Shown here: piece by piece, positions 23,668 to 35,881 of the stretch
Numbering within the stretch: position 1 is the stretch's first letter
Layout of the letters: each line of letters begins with the position of its first letter
Assembly: GCF_000346465.2 (NCBI RefSeq)
Contig: NC_034011.1
Coordinates: 248,001-312,000 of the forward strand
DNA: 64,000 bases
Source of the DNA: Prunus persica
Lineage: Eukaryota; Streptophyta; Magnoliopsida; Rosales; Rosaceae
Direction: 5' to 3'
The notes under the pieces: model-generated
The model's input: only the letters and a program-made list of their open reading frames with translations
Database searches by the model: none
What the model was told of the DNA's origin: nothing
Program-made: the position numbers and the translations under genes

Positions 23668-24465
23668 ATGGCAACTATGGCTCTCTCATCCCCATTCACC
23701 GGGAAGGCCATTCCTTTAAACACACAGACAGAGTTCTCAACTGTCCAAGGCAATGGTAGAGTTTCTATGAGGAGGGCAGCCAGAAAGCCAGCTGTATCAT
23801 CAGGCAGCCCCTGGTACGGCCCTGATCGTGTCAAATACCTCGGACCATTCTCTGGTGAGGCGCCATCTTACCTAACCGGCGAATTCCCCGGTGACTATGG
23901 TTGGGACACCGCTGGGCTCTCAGCTGACCCTGAAACTTTTGCCAAGAACCGTGAACTCGAGGTTATTCACTCAAGATGGGCAATGCTTGGGGCTTTGGGC
24001 TGTGTTTTCCCAGAGCTACTCTCCAGAAATGGAGTCAAGTTTGGTGAGGCAGTGTGGTTCAAAGCTGGAGCTCAAATCTTCAGTGAGGGTGGCCTTGACT
24101 ACCTTGGAAACCCAAGCCTAGTTCATGCACAGAGCATTCTCGCAATATGGGCAACTCAGGTGGTTCTCATGGGTGCTGTTGAGGGTTACCGCATTGCCGG
24201 AGGACCACTCGGTGAGGTCACTGACCCACTGTACCCAGGAGGCAGCTTTGACCCTTTGGGGCTTGCAGATGACCCAGAGGCATTTGCAGAGCTTAAGGTG
24301 AAAGAACTTAAGAATGGCCGACTTGCCATGTTCTCAATGTTTGGGTTCTTTGTGCAGGCCATTGTTACTGGAAAGGGCCCTATTGAGAACCTTGCTGATC
24401 ATCTCGCTGATCCTGTTAACAACAATGCCTGGGCTTATGCCACCAACTTCGTACCCGGCAAGTGA
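23668..24465 (+). CDS. LHCB1: Light-harvesting chlorophyll a/b-binding protein of photosystem II, LHCB1 type
   Basis: The major LHCII antenna protein; it binds chlorophylls a/b and carotenoids in the thylakoid membrane. The 265-residue protein is intron-free, typical of LHCB1. Residues 1 to about 34 form a Ser/Thr- and Arg-rich chloroplast transit peptide. The mature part starts near [20 protein letters not shown] and keeps the strongly conserved [19 protein letters not shown], helix [17 protein letters not shown], helix C around [14 protein letters not shown], helix [17 protein letters not shown], and the C-terminal [12 protein letters not shown]. The [17 protein letters not shown] segment and WATQ/WACQ-type helix C favour LHCB1 over LHCB2. 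It converges with the WDR6-like gene, 545 bp between stop codons. Confidence 0.97.
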   Translation: MATMALSSPFTGKAIPLNTQTEFSTVQGNGRVSMRRAARKPAVSSGSPWYGPDRVKYLGPFSGEAPSYLTGEFPGDYGWDTAGLSADPETFAKNRELEVIHSRWAMLGALGCVFPELLSRNGVKFGEAVWFKAGAQIFSEGGLDYLGNPSLVHAQSILAIWATQVVLMGAVEGYRIAGGPLGEVTDPLYPGGSFDPLGLADDPEAFAELKVKELKNGRLAMFSMFGFFVQAIVTGKGPIENLADHLADPVNNNAWAYATNFVPGK

Positions 24466-25010
24466 GGACCCCTAGTGTGAACAAGAGATCTTCCAGCTAC
24501 CTATTTGTGTGTAATTTAAGCTTCAACATATGCATTAATGGCCAATTTAACTGAATCATGAGATATTTTAAAAATCAATTGAAGCTAATTTACAATTTAC
24601 TGTTACATATCATTGCTTGTCGAAGTTCACAGCTCAGATTTCTTATGTGAACCCCAAAACTGGTTAAATTGGCTATAATATATATCATGTTGGGTATCAA
24701 GGGCCCAAAAGAGGAGAAAAGAAAAGACCTCACTCACCATCACAAAATCCCCTGGGAGTATGAGATTCTTGTTGCAGCCTAGCCGGGCTTTTTGCACACA
24801 TTGCAATTGTAAAATAAACATATATATTGGGGAGGAACTTCAAGACGGCTCACACATGCTACGCAACCCAGATATCAAAATTTTGCACATAGAATGCCAG
24901 TGTGTATGAGGTGAAGACTTACTCATGCTTGGGTCAGACCTTCAGATCAATATGTAGCCATTACTGGATTATAAGATCACCGAAGAACCAACTTGACTGT
25001 CCTGCATCCA
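24466..25010. other. Convergent 3' flanks of LHCB1 and WDR6-like gene
   Basis: 545 bp between two facing stop codons, AT-rich, holding both 3' UTRs. No other feature seen. Confidence 0.6.
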
Positions 25011-28000
25011 TCAACTGACGTCTTGAATTTCAGAGAACTCAAGCATTTGCATTCCTCTTCCAGCTACTGCAATCTGATAATGGCTCCTAAATAAAACACA
25101 AACAATACTTGGTAAGCGGTCGAAGAAAATTGTTATCAGTTCATATCGTACTGAAGTGCTATATCACTGTGAATCTTATGCTTGTATAAGGCGCTTTACT
25201 CACCTGCCACACGCTTTAGCATCCAGCGCTTCTGGCTCTGGGACATTGATGATTAAATAAGCATGCTCAATTAGTTTACCTTCCTCCTCAAGACACCAGC
25301 ACCTGACACGCTGATCCAGACCAGTGGAAAAAACCCAAGATCCGTCTGTCCAAACACCTTCAAAAATAAAACACAATTTGAATTCTTAGTAAAAATTATA
25401 AATTTAGCAAAGACAGAACACTAAAACTAGTACTTCAAAGGTTCTAGGAAAGGAGACAACAAGAAAACAAGAGGTTAAACACACAGGAGACACTTTTATG
25501 CTCCATATTATGAAGTACTCTAGAATGGGATTGAACTCAAGTTTGAATAAAATGGCCTACCTTTTACAGCAGAGCTGTGAGCTGAGGGGACTATATCATG
25601 ATTTAGGAATCTGATCCAATAGCTCTTGTCTTGACTAGAATGAATAAAGTTCTTTGAATTTCCGAGTTGAGTGACTGACTTTCTGACATCCAGTGTCATG
25701 TTCTCAAATTCGGAGTCTGATGCTGACACTGACAATTCAAACCTAAGACAGCTAAGGGCTTGATCATCACCCCCACTAATTAAATTGTAAAGAAAACCAA
25801 TTTCAGGACTTTGACAACCTTCTACATCTGAAACATGGAGAGAATTGACACCAGATTGATGAATGTTCTTGAAAACATATAAAGGAGATATTTCACATAT
25901 ATCAGATGAGGAATCACAAGCATTCACTTCTGAATCTAGGGAAGCAGTATCAGTAGCTTGTGAAGAAGCTGTTCTGCTGCTTTCATAATCATTTAGCATC
26001 TCTGAGGTTCCATCCATAACACGATCAAGCAAATTGTGATCAGTTTCCTCTCCAGATTTTACAGTGGCAGAACCAGTGCCTAGTCTATTCTTTGACATGC
26101 TACTGCCTAAAGATCTCCACTGCCGTCCACCCTGACTTCCTCTCCCTGTCCGTGGCCGTTTCTGACAATCAATGAACTTTTCTACATCAAGTACTGATAC
26201 CAGCTGCATGAAAGCCTGAATGCTTCTAGTGAGGTCCCAAAAAGCAATACTTCCATCAGTAGCCCCACTAATGAGAATATACAAACTTCCAATCTGAACA
26301 TTTTCTGTGAATAGAAGTTATAAGAAATGGTACTTTGAAAATATAACTGAAAGAGATCACAATACAAAATTTAGGACAAACATTTTCGAATAGTCACAAC
26401 CCCAGCATGGACATGCTTTGACAGTATAAAAATCATGACAAGGGAAAAAGCTCAGGTCATAGAGAGCAAAGTTATGGCAGTGGCAATTATCTCCTCCACT
26501 AATATCAACATGCAGCCAGGAAGAGGCATTTTTATGTTCAATAAATCAACAAGGATCTCTATTTAAATTTAGATGAGACGTGACAATAGTACTAGAAATC
26601 TAAGGGGAAAAAAGAAGAAAAAAAAAATCAGCCATGTACAGACACAATTTAATCAGTACAAGGTCCATTCAGAAGAGGGATCCAGCAATTTAAATTGGCA
26701 TCTATTGCTTAGACCAAAACACAGCCATTATCAAACGATATACACTTTCTTTTGAGGTGCACTTGTAATCTATATTCTCCATGGTTAGAGACGGGAACAC
26801 CACTTAAATTCCAATGGCATAGGCTCAATGGTCAATGCCTTTATAAGTTATATCAAAGGAACTGATGGAAAGAGATGCAGTTGTGATTCGGATCCAATCA
26901 AAGGGCAAAGGCGTTGTTATAAACATTCAAATATTTCTATAATAGCCACAAATAACAAAATTGTATCGCATTAAATGATGAGCAGAATTTCAGTCAAGAA
27001 AATTGCCTAACTAATGAAGGACTTTGGAGTCAGGAAATGGAGGGTTTCAACAATTTCATAAGATATATATGTCTTAAGGTTTGACTGGTTTACAAACTTC
27101 TAGACCCTGAAGACTCCAACAATCACTAACCTTCAGAAGGGAGACATGTGGGAAGGATGACATGCTGCAATGCCAAAACTGGCGATGACAAAGGAAATAA
27201 TATAGCAACATCAAACCTACAGAGAGATAAAGAAACAAATGTTATATATGAGATGATAAGATAATCATTAAGAATAGAACAGGTTAGGATCCTTCATAAA
27301 TACCATAGCCTATATGGTAAAACAAGAGCCCGTAATGCAAGGGTGGCATCTGAACAAGCGATTACAATAAAACAGATGGTAATCCTGAAAAGAAATCCAA
27401 AATATGGTATTAAATACAAAAGGGAAATCAGATAAGTAAAAAGAAATATTAGTTGTTTTTGCTATTACCTGGAACCGGCACATTTAACCAAAAAGGCAGT
27501 GACAGCCAGGTATCTCCAGTCATCTTCATATTTATCCTTAATGCCAGATTTCAACTCCATCTTTCCATTTTCTGAAGACAGTGACATAGATCTTCCATCA
27601 GCTTCTGCACTAGAAACATTCGCAGCTAGACCAGCCTTTTTCTCTTTGTTTTCTGGAAACTTATGAGCACTAGAATACTTGGCTGGCATATCTGTGGAAA
27701 GCCACTGGAATGACATTGAACATGACTCTTGCAACAAAACTTTATTGCTATTTCCAGTGATGTTATGCTGTTCTTCCTTCTTGTCTACCTTCCTACTTCT
27801 TAGTAGCCAAGAAGTCAACACCCGCTTTGCACCAACAGATATCAACAAAACCGGAGTTTCTATGTTCTCCATTACTGCATTTTGTCCATTCGTATCGGGT
27901 ATGTTGGTCACATCTGACGGAACTATGCTTATCTTTGACACACAGCATATTGATCTCACAGCTGATCCACCAACATGCTCCCCAAGCAATTTTGATGCAG

Positions 28001-31000
28001 ACCAATTCTCAACCCCGGGCATATACCTAAGTGAATCATTAGACAATTAGCTGGTCTTGTATAAACACCTGAAAAATCATGCAGTTTTGACACCCACGCG
28101 GGTTCATATTTTAAATATCATGCATATATTCATTTTTCTGTAGACTACAGCATGCATGTATACGGTTAGCTCCGTTCTGAAGGTTTACACGAGTGGAAAT
28201 ACATTCAATTATATTATACAATAAATTCAACTATTTGTCCTTTAAAAAAATTAAAGTTATTAAATAGCTAAGAATTATAACCATACCTAGTCAACCTCAC
28301 ACTTCCATCTTCACACCCAGTTGCGATCCAACTAGATCCAGAGAAGAGGCTGTGCTTCCCAGATACTCCAGGTTGAAATCCTTCTGAGACAAAGCATATG
28401 GAATGCATCTCTCTCCCATGGAATTGAATATGCAAATTCCTGGAAAGTATCTTCCTTTCACTATCAAGCACCCACTGCCTATGAATATTAATGATTTCAT
28501 CCTGATAAATCAAAGAAATATAGTGCAGAGTTTTAAGATAAAATTCAAATGAAACCTTATCTTTTCAAAGTAAACAAATGAAACATACGATAAATTATTA
28601 ACAAAAGATAGAATGATGTGCTTAACAGCAAAACAGTTCACAAAGCAATTCATAACACAAAACTAAAGGAACTCATATCATGCATTATGGATGTGTATTT
28701 TAAAATGATAAAAAACACTTTTGACCTGCTCCGTTGATCTACCTTTCCATAATGCTTATTTTATTTGTGGCTCTGAAATTACCAAGTCTAAATAGATTAG
28801 CACGAACCTTAACATATGCAAAGCAGTTCTTTATTTCTGGTATATCACCAAGATAATAGGAATGAGGACGACGCCATCCACCGCATGGAATTCGCACAAC
28901 CTGCAACAAAATATGGGCTTAGGCACCAAATAAATAACACAAACAACCTACAAATCAATTCAGTAAGCAGTCTGAGGCACAGGAAAGGACTCTACCTTGG
29001 TCTCAGTCATTAAGTTCCAAATAATAAAATCCACTGACGCAAAACCAGCAGCACAATGGCAGCTTGACAACTCACTGACAGAGCTATTATCAGTGGAGAC
29101 GGATTGAATAAGACTCAACTCCTTCACTTGCTTCATCCCTGTAAAGTCTAATGTCTTCCTATCTGTTTCATATTCCAGATAGCATATACAACCATCTGCT
29201 CCTGTCTGGGAAAAATGATAAATTAAGTACACAGCAGCCTACTTGAATGAAATATTATCTTCCAATATTTTCAGATAATGGCTAGAAAATGTTTATATAA
29301 AAAAAGAAGCAAAGTTAAAATGCACTTGTACACACAGACACACTCAGAATTACTAGAAAGCAAATGCTATGATCACTCTTGTAGATCAAAGTTGAAATTT
29401 GACATACCGAGCGTATTTCAATCTGACTGGAACTTAGTCTACCTACAGAAACACTTGAAACACTTGATATCCCATGAGCTCCTTTGAAATAATTTGACGG
29501 AGATATTTTCACATTAGATGCCACCTCTGTGCCCTGCAACACGCCCTTCCGCAAAGGGAACAAAACAAGATTACCACGTATATCTCCACATACCAATACC
29601 TGCAAAATTCAACAAGAAGGGGTGTAAAAACAATTATTAGATCAAATTCAAGCATTTGAAAAATGAATCAATCCAACATCTGATTTTCACATGATCAATG
29701 GTTGTTCATATTTATTGTGTTATAAATTTAGGCATGTAGTTCATAATTTTCTTAAAGTTGAAGGGAAGGGCTTTCATCTCCCTATGTAGCTCAGCAGTAG
29801 TCATTGTTCGCTTTCTTTCATCTCATCTTTCAAAATCATGATTTGCGAGTGAGTGTGCTTGTGTGAGAGGGGAGGTATTGAGCCTACACAACACTGAACC
29901 CCTCGTTATTATTATCTTGTCTCAATTTAAGCTGGCTTGGGTCAACTCATGCTCCAAGGGGTTGCCCTGGTGTTTAAGTATTTCATCTTAGTAATTCTGA
30001 ACACTTATTACCAATCACAGGTTAAAAGAAAATCGAAGAAACAGAAAATGGCACAGAATGTGACAAATCCCATTCAAATGAAATTAAAAGAAAAAAGAAG
30101 CTGACGGAAAAAAATTACCTCTTCGTCCAAAGATGCATCTAAGCACATGATTCGGATTCCAAAACTAGATGTGAATTCTGCTACAAGAGATACATTGCAG
30201 CTCATGGCAGAATGGTTAGACAACCTCCAAAGCTTCAATGTTCCTCTAGGGTCAGCTGAGAAGATGTACCTACATGGCAACAACAGCAGAATTGATGGTC
30301 TGAATATTTTAAACTTCTGCATCTGAAAGTTATTCCAAGAAGGCCTAGGTGATGTCTGTCATCGAAAATCTAAGTGGCAGGGACAGAATGAGGAAGTCGT
30401 ATGTGTAGCCATTGCAGAATATGGCCCACCTTTGACAATCATGGACAGTACATCTAGAGTAAAGACCTAGATAGCATCAACTCAGCACCCATGAACAACT
30501 TAGGTATAGAAGAAATAATTAACAATTATTATTTTAAAAAATAATGGCTGATCCTTACCCATAACCTAGTGACTTGCACCAATGTGTTCCTAGGAGTTGT
30601 CTTTCCATTCCAGCAGACCAAGTACGGGCAAAACCCAATTTTGGGGTACAAGCATCACGTATAACCCCGACGACTGTCATGTTTCCTTTACCATCTCCAA
30701 CAGCAACCCAATCCTCAACACTACAGCAAAGTTCAAATGGTTCTGACAATAAATCCATGCAAACAATCGGCACTTCTTCACTGAGGCGGACAAGTAAAGT
30801 CCATTCTACTTCTCCATTGTCCAATAATTTAGCATGGTACAGATAACCATGGTTTGTGGAAACGTATAGTGTATCCTCACGTGCAAAGTGCAAGCAACGT
30901 ACATATTCGCTTTTGCTGAACCAAGTGAGAAAAAGCCAACAAGTCCTCTTAGTACCAATGTAAAGTAAGATAGAATTGTTGTAATCACAAAATTTCAGGA

Positions 31001-33713
31001 AAAGAACAACAGAAGAACCATAGACCAAAGGAAGGAAAGTGTGTGCGTGTGGTGTGTGTATTTATTATAAAGCTTGTTGGGTTCCGACATTCAATTATTT
31101 AGGTGTTAACTACCTGTCCAGTTGATTGTTCATCATACATTAAGATTGTTATGACACATCTACGATTACCTGACTCCAGGCAGCCAGACTCTTATAGTCA
31201 TGTCCTTTCTTAGCTATGGTGCCAATGAATCAATACCCTTGCTGAGAATGTGGAGGACCAAATTGTCGCATTTTCAAATTTCCAAGACTATAGACTTATC
31301 TTTTCATTCTCTTTAGAAATATCAAAAGTTTGGAGTTAACAATGTTGAGATGGACCCCAAAGTTTGTTCAATATTCAAAGTACTACCTGTCCATAGGTCC
31401 ACTATGCTCTGACAAAGTAGGGATATGAGTTGTGTATGCAATCGTTCTATCGATTTCTTTCGTCTCTACAAGTCCCTCCAGTCCCCAAGAGAGTGAAGCG
31501 GGCAGCTGATGCACTTTTATTGCAGAGTCAAAACCAGCAGTAATGAGAAGTGAAGAGTTTGGATCATACAAACATCGCCAGATTCCCCTTCCTCTGTACA
31601 TAACACGACCGAAAAAAGTAAATGGTCAAGGCTATTTTCTTTTCTCCAGAAATTATTTTACTGTTATGTTGAGATTTGGATCGTCAGTAATCAATACAAC
31701 CATTTCATTTCAAAACAAATAAAAACCAAAGTAATCAACAGAAAGGAACTGCAAGCCACTTACGTGTGCTCCTTGATCATTTGAAGGTGTTTACCATCCA
31801 GTCCCCACACACGACATGTACAATCCTCACCAGCAGTGACAATCAACTAAAATAAAAAAGTATGGAAACAAGAACTGATCAGCACCCTACACATAAGTAA
31901 ACTTATAATCTAGTCTAGATCATCTCGACCATTGCCATCAGGAGAACTCAACCCACGTGATAAAAAAACCAGAATGATTATGAAAACAATTCAAGTTGAC
32001 TAAGTTGACTGATTTTGGAAAGTTAACCCTTATCACCAGACATAATGACAGACAGTGAAATGGCATGCTTAGAGATAGACAGGACTGAAAATCCTATCAA
32101 ATGAAAAGTTTTCCCCAGGGAAAAACTGACATTAGTAATCTGTTCTAATATATGGTGAGTTGACTCTCCAACAATTATTATTAGTATTATTATTTTGGAT
32201 AGGAGAGAAAAAAATAAACAAGAAATAAGAAGACAACGAGTATTCATAAGATTTTGTAAAACTTACAGAACCAAAAATACAGCAGTCCCAAACTCGGGCA
32301 TTGTGACCAAACAGCACAAGGCCAATGGGTTCCCCTAGCTTCTCAGAATGTTTCGTCTCAGAGGAAACTTCCCAGACACGAGCACTGTACCAATGAAGAG
32401 ACCAAATCAACAAAAAAAAAAAAATGCACAACTTGCTGGAGATTTTAAAATCATATAATTTCAGTAACTACTTCACCTGCGATCGTCAGAGACGGAAACC
32501 AGTTTGGATCCATCAAAGGACCATGCTATGCGGAAAATGGAACCTTCATGTCCAGAAAGTTTGCACATATGATTAGCTTCATACTGGCAACCATGAGGCT
32601 GAACACAGTTTGGGAATAAATTACTCTGATCAATGTGGTCTTCTACTTGACTTGCTAAAGATGATGCATCATACTGAGGAACCACTTTCCAAACAATGAT
32701 CTGTGCAAACCCAATTCTTTAGAGGTTATCTAAACCAGAAACACGCATACACACACGCACACTGAGCAATCATTTGTTTTGATGGGTGGGGAAAATTTTG
32801 AAAAGAAAAGATTAGCCACCTCGTTATAGATAGTACCAGATGCAACACGGAGAGCTTGAAGATTGTCACCCCATAACCGCATTGAATACAGAAGGGTTTT
32901 CTCTACAGTTGAATATAAGAATTCAGTTCTTGAACTTCAAATAAAAGTTTTTTTTTTAAAGCTAAAAAAAATGAGTCAATTCAGCTAGAACTAACCAGGA
33001 TGTTGAACTTCAAGAACCACAGTAGAAGTTGTGACATCCCAAAGCTGGACAGAGTTGTCACTACACCCTATAGCAAGACAATCACCCTCCTCATTCGAAC
33101 CACTCGCAGACCCCTGCTACCAATTCAACAGACCAAAGAAAAAAGAAGAAAAAAACTCACTAATATTCTCAAACTGATAAAAAAAGAAGTTGTTGAACTT
33201 GAGGAAGCATTCGTACCTTCAAGAATGAAACATCCAATACCCAATTAGCAAACTTTGGCAAGGACTGTAAGAGCGTCAAACTGACACTCCCTAGCTGCCC
33301 CATTGCAACCTGCATACTAAACATCTTCACTCTCCTTTCGCCAAATACAACAATGTTGAAAGCAACAACAGAAGGCAATGTTCCCTCGGCGCAATCAGTA
33401 GAGCTACAACAAACTATCCCATGCACTCGAATGCCTTGGAACACGTCGAACGACCTTACCATTCTTCCCACTTCCAAATCATACACCATGATTTGAGAAC
33501 CCGACCCTGTTTTGTTCAATAAAATCCATGTTAAAACGAATTTGAAGCTGAAGATTTTCTGAGAGAGAATGATACTATGAAAGTCGTACCGGCGATGAGA
33601 TAAGGGAAAGAAGAGAAGCTCGAAGGTAGGTGAAGAAAACATAGAGCTGAGATTTCTCCGAGGTATTGACCGCTTTGCAGTTGCCAAGAACCTCTCTTCT
33701 TCTCCACTGCCAT
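25011..33713 (-). CDS. WDR6: WD40-repeat protein, WDR6/Trm734 homologue
   Basis: Twenty coding exons from ATG 33713 to the stop at 25011: 33590-33713, 33217-33506, 32996-33113, 32820-32902, 32477-32700, 32267-32384, 31764-31846, 31387-31593, 30559-30915, 30119-30269, 29408-29599, 28996-29205, 28808-28900, 28287-28501, 27469-28026, 27304-27384, 27131-27216, 25561-26304, 25204-25357, 25011-25086. They total 4164 nt (1387 aa) with continuous phase. WD-type strands are visible throughout, e.g. GCSDNSVQLWDV, GHEGSIFRIAWSFDGSKLVS, GHNARVWDCCIFGS, TAGEDCTCRVWGLDG, SADPRGTLKLWRL, TGCEDGSVRLTR, SGATDGSIAFWDL and STGLDQRVRCWCLEEEG. In yeast and human the homologue is the partner of Trm7/FTSJ1 for 2'-O-methylation of tRNA position 34; that role is inferred here. 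A Ser-rich acidic insert lies near residues 1110-1190. Confidence 0.93.
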
Positions 33714-34006
33714 GGTTTGGCTTTGCTTCGTTGCTTGGAATGGCTGAACTTGAAACCTTTTCTTTGTTGTCTGAGTTACTGACTGAACCGTTTGAAGGGT
33801 TTAAGCGTAATGGGCTGGGCTTGGCCCAAACAATTTGTGTAAGTGGGAAAAGATAAACCCAAGAAATAGAAACCTTGTACTTAGCATGTTTCTTTCTTGA
33901 AAGGTCGTCATCCGTTCTCCAGTTCCATTGCGTTTGCGGCACCGTTTTCCTCTTCCTCTGCAATCTCTCAGAAGCAGACGTAACGGCACAAACCACAGAC
34001 TCACGG
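33714..34006. promoter_or_regulatory. Shared divergent promoter, WDR6-like / ATG8
   Basis: Only 293 bp separate the two start codons. It carries a cluster of TGGGCY (site II) motifs: TGGGCT at 33811-33816 and 33816-33821, and GGCCCA (TGGGCC inverted) at 33823-33828. Such motifs are typical of growth-linked plant promoters and often sit in bidirectional ones. No clear TATA box on either strand. Confidence 0.6.
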
Positions 34007-35247
34007 ATGGGTAGAACAAAATCATTCAAGGATGAGTTTACATTCGGTTTGTTGTTGTTCCGAACACTTGAAGTCTTCTTGTGCAACAAAATCTCATCTT
34101 TTTTTGTTGTTCTTTTTGTTTATAGAATCGGATGTTATAACTTGTATCTCCTTGTTTGAAATTGTTTCAGAACAAAGGGTTGAAGAATCACAGGACATCA
34201 TGGCCAAATACCCTGATCGAGTACCCGTAAGACCCACCAACAAGTCTTTTTCTTTTCCTTTTTTTTTGGTTTCTCATTTTTGGTTTCAACTCTGTTTACA
34301 GACATACAGGTTACAACTGAAGATTATGTATATTTGAAATTGAAGGGAAAAGAGATGTTATGGGATCATTCATATTCATTATTACTAACTATCAGATTTC
34401 TCTGGGTAATGGTATCACAGGTAATTGTGGAAAAGTATTCCAGGACCGACCTTCCTCAGATGGAAAAGAAAAAGTAAGCTGAAGAGACCTCTTTCATATT
34501 TCAAAGTTGCCACCTTTATACTTTCTATCAGTTAACACTAGATCATTGTTCATTTCAGAGGTCCTATGACCAAACCCTGTCTACATTTGTGATTTGTGTC
34601 TAAGATTGGAATGGGTGTGGCTGCTGATTTGCTATAACTTATAAATGATTGCCTTGGTATGAGTAATTTATCAAAGGCTGCTGCATTACCTTGTCAAATC
34701 TCAAATGCCAACGTTGTCTAACCAAATTTCTAAACTTAGGAGCATTGGGTTCCTCCTGCTATATGCTTGGAGGAGTAGAACGTTTTTTTTGTAATGTGTA
34801 GACTAATAGCCATATAGACTTAACTTACACTAATAATAATAAGCTTATAAGTTTTAACGCCCTTGTGATCATCTCTTTGATGGTAGATACCTTGTCCCCC
34901 GAGACATGTCTGTCGGTCAATTCATTTACGTTCTGAGCAGCAGACTTCATCTGGCCCATGGAAAAGCTCTCTTTGTGTTTGTGAAGGATACTTTGCCTCA
35001 AACAGGTAAATGGAAAATTGATTCTTTGTTTGTAGCATCAGTCAGCGCATGGCCTGTTTTGATTTTCTTGCCAGAATGATATTGTAACTTACAAGTCCTT
35101 TTTCTTATGAATGAATGTCACATTGCAGCCAGTTTGATGGACTCTGTCTATGAATCCTTCAAGGACAAGGATGGATTTCTGTACATGTGTTATAGCACTG
35201 AGAAAACCTTTGGGGGCTATGCCAATGTTCAGAGATATGAGCAATGA
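34007..35247 (+). CDS. ATG8I: Autophagy-related ubiquitin-like protein ATG8 (ATG8h/i clade)
   Basis: Five exons: 34007-34046, 34171-34226, 34421-34473, 34887-35005 and 35129-35247; 387 nt, 128 aa. The protein has the short basic N-terminal helix ([11 protein letters not shown]), [14 protein letters not shown], the ubiquitin-fold core [18 protein letters not shown] and [17 protein letters not shown]118 in the TFG motif is the glycine that is linked to phosphatidylethanolamine on autophagosome membranes. Ten residues ([10 protein letters not shown]) follow it, so ATG4 protease cleavage would be needed. Arabidopsis ATG8h and ATG8i, the closest members by eye, end at the glycine. It is head-to-head with the WDR6-like gene. 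Clade placement is moderately sure; membership in ATG8 is certain. Confidence 0.95.
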
Positions 35248-35881
35248 TTTCTCTTTCATGGTTGTAAATTCCTGCGAACTGGCTCTACGTTCCCACCGTA
35301 GCCTCACATCTCTGTTTGGAATGGATCATAACTTATTCTTCTCAAATGTTCAAAGTTTGGTTGTTAGTACAAGGAATCGTTGGATCTACCATATGATATG
35401 AACCACCTCCACCTTTGGCTACCATTTTTTCTCTTATTGTTCGTTATGTTTAGATATTATAATGATTGTGCACAAATTATAATAATTTGGGCAAATTTTG
35501 ATAAATCACGTCAACATGACACATGTCATATCCATACACACGTAATAAAATAACTTCTCAAAATTTAGTGCTCGTTTGATAATTTATGAGAAAATAACTT
35601 ATTATTAAAAATTATTATGAGAAAAAACTATAAGAGAAGGTAACTAACGAGATGTTTTTATTTTCTGATTATGCATGAATCAGTTTTGAAGAGATGTTGA
35701 GTTTAATAATTATACGGAAATCAATACCTATAACACTTTTAATAAAAAAATTTACCAAACGAACAAACTACAAACTATTTATTCAAAACGATTTATTCAG
35801 TTTTGAGAGATAATATGCCTTACGTTTCTATTTTGACCACCAACTCCAAACGACAAACTATTTATTCAAAAAAACTAAGTT
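35248..35881. other. Intergenic with possible small inverted-repeat element
   Basis: 3' flanks of ATG8 and the TolB-like gene. A left tip GTGCTCGTTTGATAATTT near 35570 and the reverse complement of 'aaatttaccaaacgaaca' near 35750-35767 resemble each other, suggesting a short MITE of about 200 bp. The match is short and no target duplication is clear. Confidence 0.35.

Noticed and set aside
33169..34089. 306-codon minus-strand frame across the WDR6-like start and ATG8 exon 1
   Set aside because: It joins intron and promoter sequence to exon 2; the real first exon (33590-33713) is in another frame with a good splice join.
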